A DNA stretch of 10,041 nucleotides from Neisseria mucosa (lineage in GTDB: Bacteria > Pseudomonadota > Gammaproteobacteria > Burkholderiales > Neisseriaceae), in assembly GCF_003044445.1 (NCBI RefSeq), contig NZ_POWX01000032.1, forward strand, positions 1 through 10,041. Direction: 5' to 3'. The notes below the pieces were generated by a model. The model did not search any database. It worked only from the letters and a program-made list of their open reading frames with translations, and was not told the DNA's origin. The position numbers and the translations under genes are program-made. Below are positions 5,108-10,041 of the stretch, piece by piece. Each line of letters opens with the position of its first letter. The stretch's first letter is position 1.

Positions 5108-6331
5108 CTAACCAGTCTTGCCATCTCGGATCAGTTGCAATGCTTGGTTATACCGTTCCCGCAAAAAGTCGCTATACCATTGCATAAACTCTTTGCGTTC
5201 ATTCAGATAATCGGCGCGGTTGTAGGCGGCGCGGATCTTGTTGTTTTCAATGTGGGCAAGTTGTCGCTCTATCGCGTCAGGGTTGAAGCCTTGTTCATTC
5301 AAAACGCTGCTGGCAAGCGAGCGGAAACCGTGCGGGGTGGCTATCCCGTAATAACCCATGCCGTTGATGATTTTGCCCGCTGTATTTTCGCTGATGTAAC
5401 CAGTTTCGGATTTAGGGCTTGGAAATAGAAAGGGTGTTTCGCCGGTTATAGCGTGTAGTTCGTTTAATAGCTCAATCGCCCAATCAGACAAGGGGATTGT
5501 GTGATCTCGTGGCCGTTTCATACGATTAGCGGGAATCGTCCATGTTTTGCGCTTAAAGTCGATTTCCTGCCATTGGCCGCCGCGTATCTCTTTGTTTCGG
5601 GCAAAGCAAAGCATAATCAACATTACGCAAATTCTGTTTTGTTGCTCACAATCTGCCAGTATCAGGCGGCGGTAAAACTCCGGCAATTCTTCACGGGGTA
5701 GGGCGGGCATTCTTTTGCTTTCTGTTGGCTCTATATAGCCTTTCAGTAACGCGGCAGGGTTTCGGTCGGTCAATTCTTCATAACCGGCATAGGTAAACAC
5801 CGCGCCTATCCATTGCCTGATTTTTTCGGCGGTTTCCGATACGCCCCGCTCTGTTACTTTATCCAATACGGCCTTTATCTCTTTTTTCCCGATTTTGTTT
5901 ATAGGTGTTTCCCCAATAATAGGGAAAACATCTGTTTCAAAGTACCGCAAAACACGGGCGGCATGATTAGGCTTCCAGCTTTTGCGCTTGGTGGTTTTCT
6001 CATGCCATGCTTTGGTAACGTTGGCAAAGGTATTCAGTAAGGCCGTTTTGCGCTCCTGTTTGGCCTGTTGCTTCATTGCTGATGGATCTTGCCCTTGTGC
6101 AATCATGCGGTGGGCGTTTTCAGCGGCTTGGCGGGCTTCTACCAGTGAAACGGTCGGATATTTCCCGATAGTAAGAGTTTTCTCTTTGCCATCTATACGG
6201 TATTTCAGGCGGAATATTTTTCCGCCCGCTGGGGTAACTTCAAGATATAAGCCTCCCCCGTCAAATAACTTGGCTTTCTTTCCAGTATCAGACGGCTTGG
6301 CAGCTTTGATTTGGCGGTCGTTCAGGGGCAT
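5108..6331 (-). CDS. P4-family tyrosine recombinase/integrase
   Basis: A 407-aa site-specific integrase, full length for the P4 family. The N-terminal arm-binding domain (DUF4102, MPLNDRQIKAAKP ... LFDGGGLYLEV ... LTIGKYPTVSLVEAR) covers about 1-85, and the core-binding SAM-like domain about 100-190. The catalytic domain shows R245 (FARNKEIR), H334-x-x-R337 (TPHGFRS), H360 (LAHIENN) and the nucleophile Y370 (AAYNRADYL). All key residues are present, so it is probably active. I start it at ATG 6331, where family members usually begin, although no good ribosome binding site precedes it; a TTG at 6370 would add 13 residues. Its start lies 197 bases from the tRNA-Leu 3' end. No terminator follows, so transcripts may run into the 298-aa gene. 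Confidence 0.93.
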   Translation of the reverse strand: MPLNDRQIKAAKPSDTGKKAKLFDGGGLYLEVTPAGGKIFRLKYRIDGKEKTLTIGKYPTVSLVEARQAAENAHRMIAQGQDPSAMKQQAKQERKTALLNTFANVTKAWHEKTTKRKSWKPNHAARVLRYFETDVFPIIGETPINKIGKKEIKAVLDKVTERGVSETAEKIRQWIGAVFTYAGYEELTDRNPAALLKGYIEPTESKRMPALPREELPEFYRRLILADCEQQNRICVMLIMLCFARNKEIRGGQWQEIDFKRKTWTIPANRMKRPRDHTIPLSDWAIELLNELHAITGETPFLFPSPKSETGYISENTAGKIINGMGYYGIATPHGFRSLASSVLNEQGFNPDAIERQLAHIENNKIRAAYNRADYLNERKEFMQWYSDFLRERYNQALQLIRDGKTG

Positions 6332-6332
6332 T

Positions 6333-6443
6333 GGGGGTATGTTTTTAGGGGGTGTTGTCAGATTCCCCAAATCATACCCCCATATTTTGGTTTATTCAAT
6401 TATACGGCATTGGGGGTATTTAGACACTTGGCAAGGGGGTTAT
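6333..6443. repeat. GGGGGTAT repeats at the integrase start
   Basis: GGGGGTAT occurs at 6333-6340 and 6412-6419 and inverted at 6374-6381; two degenerate copies are GGGGGTGT (6348-6355) and GGGGGTTAT (6435-6443). Two of the exact copies share a longer 14-mer, GGCATTGGGGGTAT. Short repeats beside a tRNA-directed integrase are the usual form of arm-type integrase binding sites, and here they also cover the integrase start, which allows autoregulation. Confidence 0.7.
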
Positions 6444-6560
6444 TAGCCTGAAAGCCTTACCAGTATTGAATCTTGATTACTGCGTTAGATTTGATTAGAC
6501 AAAAAAATAACCCCTGAAAGGGGTTGGGTGGTGCGGACGGAGAGACTCGAACTCTCACAC
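6444..6560. other. Probable integrase-proximal attachment end (att)
   Basis: P4-family integrases recombine in the 3' part of tRNA genes. The boundary must lie within the tRNA-Leu 3' half or just beyond it, toward the integrase. No second copy of the tRNA 3' sequence is present from 1 to 6528, so the other end is beyond the left edge. TTGATTA is repeated at 6474-6480 and 6492-6498 and may be part of the recombination region. Confidence 0.5.
6501..6525 (-). terminator. Intrinsic terminator of tRNA-Leu
   Basis: Minus strand: AACCCC and GGGGTT form a 6-bp stem (6509-6525) around a 5-base loop. A T-rich tail ATTTTTTT (complement of 6501-6508) follows. Confidence 0.8.
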
Positions 6561-6613
6561 CTCTCGGCGCCAGAACCTAAATCTGGTGCGTCTACCAATT
6601 TCGCCACGTCCGC
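6529..6613 (-). tRNA. tRNA-Leu (UAG anticodon)
   Basis: An 85-base class II tRNA with encoded CCA. The acceptor strands GCGGACG (6607-6613, read on minus) and CGTCCGC (6533-6539) pair fully and are followed by ACCA. The anticodon arm has stems CCAGA/TCTGG around loop TTTAGGT, giving UAG, which reads CUA codons. A long variable arm and a GTTCGAGTC T-loop complete the leucine-type fold. It is intact and serves as the integration target of the element to its left. Its promoter lies at 6629-6657. Confidence 0.96.
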
Positions 6614-6628
6614 GTGATGAAACTCGGA

Positions 6629-6657
6629 ATTATACACAAAGTATCCTGCCCTGCAAA
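6629..6657 (-). promoter_or_regulatory. Promoter of tRNA-Leu
   Basis: Minus strand: TTTGCA (6652-6657), 17-base spacer, perfect TATAAT (6629-6634), ending about 15 bases before the mature tRNA 5' end. Confidence 0.75.
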
Positions 6658-6668
6658 CAATCTTTGGC

Positions 6669-6698
6669 TTGAAATTGCTTTATTCCGACCGATATAAT
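6669..6698 (+). promoter_or_regulatory. Promoter of the GAF-ribA unit
   Basis: TTGAAA (6669-6674), 18-base spacer and TATAAT (6693-6698). It lies back to back with the tRNA-Leu promoter and 48 bases before the GAF gene's start. Confidence 0.75.
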
Positions 6699-6746
6699 GG
6701 CAGGTCGGTTATCTGCCGGAACACACTAATATCAAAAAGGAACATC

Positions 6747-7415
6747 ATGCCTGTTTTACTGATTCAGGATTTTTTACAGACACAGGGTTTGAAGCTGTCT
6801 TCAGACGACCTCCGTGTTGCTTATCTGACCGCGAAGACGGTGATGGATATGGGCAATGCTTCGATTGACCGCTCGGTTTTATGGCGTGAAGAAGACGGTT
6901 GGAAGCTGGCGGACCATATTGAAGAAACGCCGGAAAATGAAGTTTTGCTCAAACAGGTTTTCATGGCTCTGGATTCGGTATTCAGTCGCGCAACAGCCGT
7001 CAAAAGCGCGGCGGTTTATATCCACATTCCGGGTGAACCGCATGCAAGGCTGGTTCGTATCTCGGCGCAAGGCGAGCCTTTGGAGAACCTGTTGGCGGTG
7101 CATGAAGAAAACGGTACGGTTTACCTTGCCTGCCGTACGGCGCAAAGCGGCTGGATGAATATTGCCAACGATATTGCCTATTGGCTTTCGTTGGACGAAA
7201 TCCAAGGCGACAGGAATAAAGGCAGTGGAAGCCAGTTGTCCATCCCCGTGGCAACGCAAAACGGTACGGTTTTGGGCGTGGTTCATGTTGAATTTACCGA
7301 TAAAGATCAAGCCGATGAAGCAGCCCAAACGGATTGGTCGGCGCTGGCGTTGGCACTTGCCGAGCCGCTAAAAGCATTGGTAGGCATCGAAGACAAGGAA
7401 GAAGAACATGAATAA
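6747..7415 (+). CDS. GAF-like domain protein, 222 aa
   Basis: The C-terminal two thirds read as a GAF fold: AVYIHIP (about 89-95), a YLACRTAQSGWMNIANDIAYWL segment, and the diagnostic SQLSIPVATQNGTVLGVVHVEF strand pair (about 160-181) with a final helix DWSALALALAEPLKAL. GAF domains bind small ligands or mediate dimerisation. No output domain, HTH or kinase is attached, so the role is unknown. The start ATG has AAGGA 8 bases upstream; an in-frame ATG lies inside the promoter and is excluded. It overlaps ribA by 8 bases, which implies coupled translation and perhaps a link to riboflavin or purine status. An uptake sequence encodes residues S19-L22. Confidence 0.75.
   Translation: MPVLLIQDFLQTQGLKLSSDDLRVAYLTAKTVMDMGNASIDRSVLWREEDGWKLADHIEETPENEVLLKQVFMALDSVFSRATAVKSAAVYIHIPGEPHARLVRISAQGEPLENLLAVHEENGTVYLACRTAQSGWMNIANDIAYWLSLDEIQGDRNKGSGSQLSIPVATQNGTVLGVVHVEFTDKDQADEAAQTDWSALALALAEPLKALVGIEDKEEEHE
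6800..6811 (-). repeat. DNA uptake sequence (AGGTCGTCTGAA)
   Basis: Exact 12-mer on the minus strand inside the GAF-like gene, encoding SDDL on the plus strand. Confidence 0.9.
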
Positions 7416-8001
7416 TACCTTGAAATTCATCGCCTCCTGCCGCCTGCCGACCAAATGGGGCGATTTCACCATGCACGGTTTTGAAGAACCGAGCGGACAA
7501 GAACATATCGCTTTAACGATGGGCGATTTTTCAGACGACCTCCCCGTTCTGACCCGCATCCACTCCGAATGCTTGACCGGAGATGCGCTGTTTTCCAAAA
7601 AATGCGACTGCGGACCGCAGCTTGAAGCGGCGATGAAAGCGGTTCAGCAAGAAGGACGGGGCGTTATTGTTTATCTGCGTCAAGAAGGGCGCGGTATCGG
7701 TTTAATCAACAAAATCCGTGCCTATAAACTTCAAGACGAAGGGATGGATACGGTCGAAGCCAACCTCGCGCTCGGACTGCCCGTTGATGCACGCGATTTC
7801 ACGCTTGCCAAACAAATCTACGACCATCTGAATATCCGTGCCGTCAAACTGTTGACCAACAATCCCGAAAAAATTCAGACGTTGAAAGATGCCGGCATCA
7901 ACGTCGTCGAACGTATTCCGCTCCATGTTGGCGAGAATGTTGAAAACGAACGTTATCTGCACACTAAAGCCGATAAATTGGGACATATGATTTTTGATTG
8001 A
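7408..8001 (+). CDS. ribA: GTP cyclohydrolase II
   Basis: A 197-aa enzyme that opens GTP to 2,5-diamino-6-ribosylamino-pyrimidinone phosphate, formate and pyrophosphate, the first step of riboflavin synthesis in the cytoplasm. The zinc ligands C55, C66 and C68 (HSECLTGDALFSKKCDCGPQ), the GTP-binding RQEGRGIGLINKIRAY with Y106, and D127/R129 (PVDARDF) match those of the E. coli enzyme in order and spacing, and LLTNNPEK is also present. Length is typical of stand-alone RibA; there is no fused RibB domain. The ATG overlaps the end of the GAF gene, with GGAAGAA just before it. A strong terminator follows 4 bases after the stop. An uptake sequence encodes S42-L45 without disturbing the active site. 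Confidence 0.97.
   Translation: MNNTLKFIASCRLPTKWGDFTMHGFEEPSGQEHIALTMGDFSDDLPVLTRIHSECLTGDALFSKKCDCGPQLEAAMKAVQQEGRGVIVYLRQEGRGIGLINKIRAYKLQDEGMDTVEANLALGLPVDARDFTLAKQIYDHLNIRAVKLLTNNPEKIQTLKDAGINVVERIPLHVGENVENERYLHTKADKLGHMIFD
7530..7541 (-). repeat. DNA uptake sequence (AGGTCGTCTGAA)
   Basis: Exact 12-mer on the minus strand inside ribA, encoding SDDL on the plus strand. Confidence 0.9.
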
Positions 8002-8005
8002 AGGC

Positions 8006-8031
8006 AGGCGGGCGTATTTCCCGCCTTTTTT
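8006..8031 (+). terminator. Intrinsic terminator of the GAF-ribA unit
   Basis: AGGCGGG (8006-8012) and CCCGCCT (8020-8026) form a 7-bp stem with a 7-base loop, followed by six T. It begins 5 bases after the ribA stop. Confidence 0.9.
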
Positions 8032-8035
8032 CGTT

Positions 8036-8047
8036 TTCAGACGACCT
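8036..8047 (-). repeat. DNA uptake sequence (AGGTCGTCTGAA)
   Basis: Exact 12-mer directly behind the ribA terminator, not part of its stem. Confidence 0.9.
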
Positions 8048-8070
8048 TTTCCCAATCCGTATCCCGATAT

Positions 8071-8079
8071 TGTTATAAT
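8071..8079 (+). promoter_or_regulatory. Extended -10 promoter of the 366-aa gene
   Basis: TGTTATAAT contains a perfect -10 (8074-8079) with the upstream TG of an extended -10 element. No good -35 is seen. It ends 35 bases before the start codon. Confidence 0.65.
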
Positions 8080-8114
8080 CCGAGCTGTCCGGACAACCAC
8101 CGATTTATATCCAT

Positions 8115-9215
8115 ATGAACACCTTCATCCTCCACGACACACGCCCTTATCCGCAAACTCCGGTTAAAAACCATTTATTGGTAAACGCCTCCCTGCTCGC
8201 ACACGGCACGACCGCCGCGACCCGCAAGATTGCTGTGGGACAGTTGCAAGCCGAAATCCGCAGCCAGCTCCAACAAAACTACTACGTCAACCTGTCCGTC
8301 GCCATGACCATGGCACCCGATGTAGAGACCTACAACGCGCTGATGCAGAGCATCAACCAAGTCTTATCCGCCGAAAACGACGACGAAGCCCAATGGTTTG
8401 CACTGCCCGTCGTCATCGTCGCCGGCTGCAAACAGGAGCGCACGCTGTCCCTGACACTGCCTACCGAAGCGCTGACCGCCTGTCTGTCCAACTATCCCCA
8501 ATTGCGCGCCTTAACGCAAAACACCCAATGGCTGCCCTTCCTCGCCCATTCAGACGACCTCAGCGGTATCACGCCCGAACAATGGTGGAATGCGAAACAA
8601 AACAGCGAATCCGCCGCCGCGTTTCTGCAAACCTTTGAAGACAAACCATTGATCTGCCCCGAAGGACAATCCGTCCACGTCGTTTACGCGCTGGGCTACG
8701 GCGACAAAAACCTGCAAACCGCATTGGGCGTCAACCTGCAACAGGCAGGCCTGCCGCTGATGCAGGTTTGGCAGGAAAGCCTTGCCGCCGACGGCGTTAC
8801 CCTTTTCACCAATCCGCTGTCCACGAACACCCCGCTCCAAGCCCTGACCGACGGCAGCCACACCCGTCAGCGCATGGCGATGGACGTGTTCGCCACCAAC
8901 GCCATCCGCGCCATCCGTATGCAGAGTCCGCGCGTCGGCGTCGTCATCGCCGCAAGGGCGGGCGGGCAGATTCTGTTCGGTTTCAACGCGACTGACAGCG
9001 CGTTTGAAGTCGTACCGCAAGTGTTCGTGTGGAACCTTTCGTCTTCCGACAACATCGCCGTCATCCAACACAACTTCCTTGACCTGATGGCGGAGTGCCG
9101 CGTCGAGCATATCCGCATCCTGCACGACGTTTTGCCGGAAAATGCCGACCTGCCGACCTACGCGCAATCCCTGTCTCTAGACGGACACAACCCATTCTTC
9201 TCCGAACACGCCTAA
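8115..9215 (+). CDS. Conserved hypothetical protein, 366 aa
   Basis: I do not recognise a family. The protein has no signal peptide or membrane segment and is cytoplasmic by appearance. It is rich in Q, A and L, with a WFALPVVIVAGCKQERTLSL strand region (about 94-113), an HVVYALGYGDKN motif (about 190) and a repetitive RVGVVIAARAGGQILFGFNATDSAFEVVPQVFVWNLSSSDNI beta-rich segment towards the C-terminus (about 274-315). The codon use is GC-rich and matches the core genome, with none of the irregularity of the mobile element. No clear ribosome binding site precedes the ATG, so weak or non-canonical initiation is likely. The tyrosine phosphatase gene follows after 7 bases, so the two are probably co-transcribed. 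An uptake sequence encodes S146-L149. Confidence 0.85.
   Translation: MNTFILHDTRPYPQTPVKNHLLVNASLLAHGTTAATRKIAVGQLQAEIRSQLQQNYYVNLSVAMTMAPDVETYNALMQSINQVLSAENDDEAQWFALPVVIVAGCKQERTLSLTLPTEALTACLSNYPQLRALTQNTQWLPFLAHSDDLSGITPEQWWNAKQNSESAAAFLQTFEDKPLICPEGQSVHVVYALGYGDKNLQTALGVNLQQAGLPLMQVWQESLAADGVTLFTNPLSTNTPLQALTDGSHTRQRMAMDVFATNAIRAIRMQSPRVGVVIAARAGGQILFGFNATDSAFEVVPQVFVWNLSSSDNIAVIQHNFLDLMAECRVEHIRILHDVLPENADLPTYAQSLSLDGHNPFFSEHA
8549..8560 (-). repeat. DNA uptake sequence (AGGTCGTCTGAA)
   Basis: Exact 12-mer on the minus strand inside the 366-aa gene, encoding SDDL on the plus strand. Confidence 0.9.
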
Positions 9216-9222
9216 ACCGCCT

Positions 9223-9687
9223 ATGAAAAACCATTCCATACTCTTCGTCTGCCTCGGCAACATCTGCCGCTCGCCCATGGCAGAATACGTCCTGCGCCAC
9301 CGCGCCCACGAAGCAGGCGTATCCCACCGCGTCCGCACCGACAGCGCAGGCACATCAGGCTGGCACGACGGCGAAAACATGCACCAAGGCACACGCAAAA
9401 CCCTCGCCGCCCACGGCATCGACAATCAAGGGTTCACCAGCAGCAAAGTGCGTTCCGAAGATTTTGATGAATTCGACTTCATCATCGCCATGGACGACAA
9501 CAACCTCGCCGAATTGGAAAAAATGTTCGGCAAACACCCTGACAAAATCTTCAAACTCACCGACCTCATCCCCGAAAGCGGCTATCGCCACGTCCCCGAC
9601 CCGTGGCACACCGGCGACTTTGACGAAACCTTCAGGCTTGTGGACGCAGGCAGCATCGCGCTGCTGAAAAAGCTGGATTTGGTTTGA
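9223..9687 (+). CDS. Low-molecular-weight protein-tyrosine phosphatase
   Basis: A 154-aa cytoplasmic phosphatase. The P-loop C10-LGNIC-R16-S (CX5R) near the N-terminus holds the nucleophile C10 and the phosphate-binding R16. The general-acid aspartate is D126 in the VPDPW loop, where many family members have DPYY. DSAGTSGWHDG (40-50) is another family signature. Length is normal. LMW-PTPs remove phosphate from tyrosine, often opposite a BY-kinase; similar folds include arsenate reductases, but the DPW loop and lack of the arsenate-reductase cysteine pair favour a phosphatase. It follows the 366-aa gene by 7 bases without a clear Shine-Dalgarno, so expression probably depends on that gene. No terminator is evident before the insertion sequence. 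Confidence 0.93.
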   Translation: MKNHSILFVCLGNICRSPMAEYVLRHRAHEAGVSHRVRTDSAGTSGWHDGENMHQGTRKTLAAHGIDNQGFTSSKVRSEDFDEFDFIIAMDDNNLAELEKMFGKHPDKIFKLTDLIPESGYRHVPDPWHTGDFDETFRLVDAGSIALLKKLDLV

Positions 9688-9729
9688 ATTGGGTTACACA
9701 GCGTTTAAAGTTGAAAGCAACAAGAGAAA

Positions 9730-9741
9730 AGGTCGTCTGAA
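9730..9741 (+). repeat. DNA uptake sequence (AGGTCGTCTGAA)
   Basis: Exact single copy between the phosphatase gene and the insertion-sequence end; no inverted partner. Confidence 0.9.
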
Positions 9742-9761
9742 ACCTAAAATTTGGGTTGAAC

Positions 9762-10041
9762 TGGCCCCCAAATCTTGGACACTCATAAAAGCCTATTCAG
9801 GCGCTCTGTGCAAGCTGGGTTCTGTATGCGACAGGACTCAGCTTTTTCAATTTCAAACTGCAACGCTCGCGGTTGTAGTAATCCATATAATCATCTATCT
9901 GTTTCATCAATTCATCCACCGTCAATTCCCCTGCACGATAGAAACACTCCGTCTTCAGCACCGCAAAGAAGCTTTCCATCGGTGCATTGTCCCAGCAGTT
10001 CGCCTTTCGCGACATGCTTTGAACCATGGAATGTTTTGCAA
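9762..10041 (-). mobile_element. 3' end of an IS3-family insertion sequence
   Basis: The transposase ORF ends at 9797. About 35 bases beyond it is TGGCCCCCAAATCTTGGACA (9762-9781), which has the TG-start and C-rich look of IS3-family terminal repeats. The opposite end is off the window, so the boundary is provisional and target duplication cannot be checked. Confidence 0.7.
9797..10041 (-). CDS. IS3-family transposase OrfB, C-terminal part
   Basis: About 80 C-terminal residues of an rve-type (DDE) integrase-core transposase; the gene enters from beyond the right edge, and codons before the in-frame ATG at 10027 (A-K-H-S) continue the family pattern. SMSRKANCWDNAPMESFFAVLKTE is the conserved stretch with the catalytic glutamate (ESFF), and DYMDYYNRERCSLKLKKLSPVAYRTQ is the typical C-terminus. 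The visible part carries no stop or frameshift, so the copy may be intact. Its 5' side, including orfA and the -1 frameshift site, cannot be seen. Confidence 0.9.
   Translation of the reverse strand, partial: AKHSMVQSMSRKANCWDNAPMESFFAVLKTECFYRAGELTVDELMKQIDDYMDYYNRERCSLKLKKLSPVAYRTQLAQSA

Noticed and set aside
1..6528. Complete prophage
   Set aside because: Apart from a terminase small subunit no structural, lysis or large terminase gene is visible, and the regulators and primase are of satellite type; it can only be excluded fully with the sequence left of the window.
6879..7328. A 149-codon minus-strand frame inside the GAF-like gene
   Set aside because: The plus-strand protein has a recognisable GAF pattern, promoter, ribosome binding site and coupling to ribA; the antisense frame has none.
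8550..9167. A 205-codon open frame on the minus strand opposite the 366-aa gene
   Set aside because: Low-complexity V/G/D/R-rich composition typical of the antisense of GC-rich coding sequence, and it covers a gene in good operon context.
9749..9773. ATTTGGG / CCCAAAT inverted repeat as terminator of the phosphatase gene
   Set aside because: The stem is AT-rich with an 11-base loop, no T-run follows, and its right arm belongs to the insertion-sequence end, so the pairing is probably accidental.

Overview
The window looks like a chromosomal segment of a commensal Neisseria. Eleven exact copies of the 12-mer AGGTCGTCTGAA lie on the two strands. This is a DNA uptake sequence (DUS) dialect associated with Neisseria mucosa and relatives (AG-mucDUS) and differs from the meningococcal/gonococcal ATGCCGTCTGAA. 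The gene content on the right (GAF-like protein, ribA, low-molecular-weight tyrosine phosphatase) also fits an ordinary Neisseria core region.

Layout. Positions 1 to about 6528 hold a mobile element whose genes all read on the minus strand. From the chromosomal junction inward these are a P4-type tyrosine integrase (5108-6331), a 298-aa AT-rich accessory gene resembling DUF6387 (4142-5038), an AlpA-type activator (3735-3947), a small winged-helix-like protein (3431-3670), a coiled-coil protein (2716-3414), a phage terminase small subunit (2108-2647), two small proteins of 82 and 71 aa, a zinc-finger/Toprim primase (110-1231), and the first codons of a probable DUF927-type replication protein that runs off the left edge. 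The integrase faces away from the 3' end of a tRNA-Leu(UAG) gene (6529-6613), the usual geometry for P4-family integration. The distal attachment site is not in the window, so the element continues to the left.

The combination of integrase, AlpA, Toprim primase and a terminase small subunit, with no large terminase, capsid or tail gene in view, is the signature of a phage satellite (PICI/P4-like) rather than a complete prophage. In such satellites AlpA switches on the operon, the primase replicates the excised element, and TerS redirects a helper phage's packaging machinery. This assignment is an inference from gene content.

From 6614 to about 9761 the core chromosome resumes on the plus strand: a GAF-like gene overlapping ribA, a terminator, a conserved protein of unknown function, and a tyrosine phosphatase 7 bases downstream. 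At the right edge, from about 9762, lies the 3' end of an IS3-family insertion sequence read on the minus strand.

Several non-coding structures stand out: a leader with competing hairpins upstream of the primase operon, a promoter followed at once by a terminator behind terS, G-rich repeats at the integrase start, a paired repeat and a palindrome around the alpA promoter region, and one hairpin built from the meningococcal rather than the resident DUS dialect.
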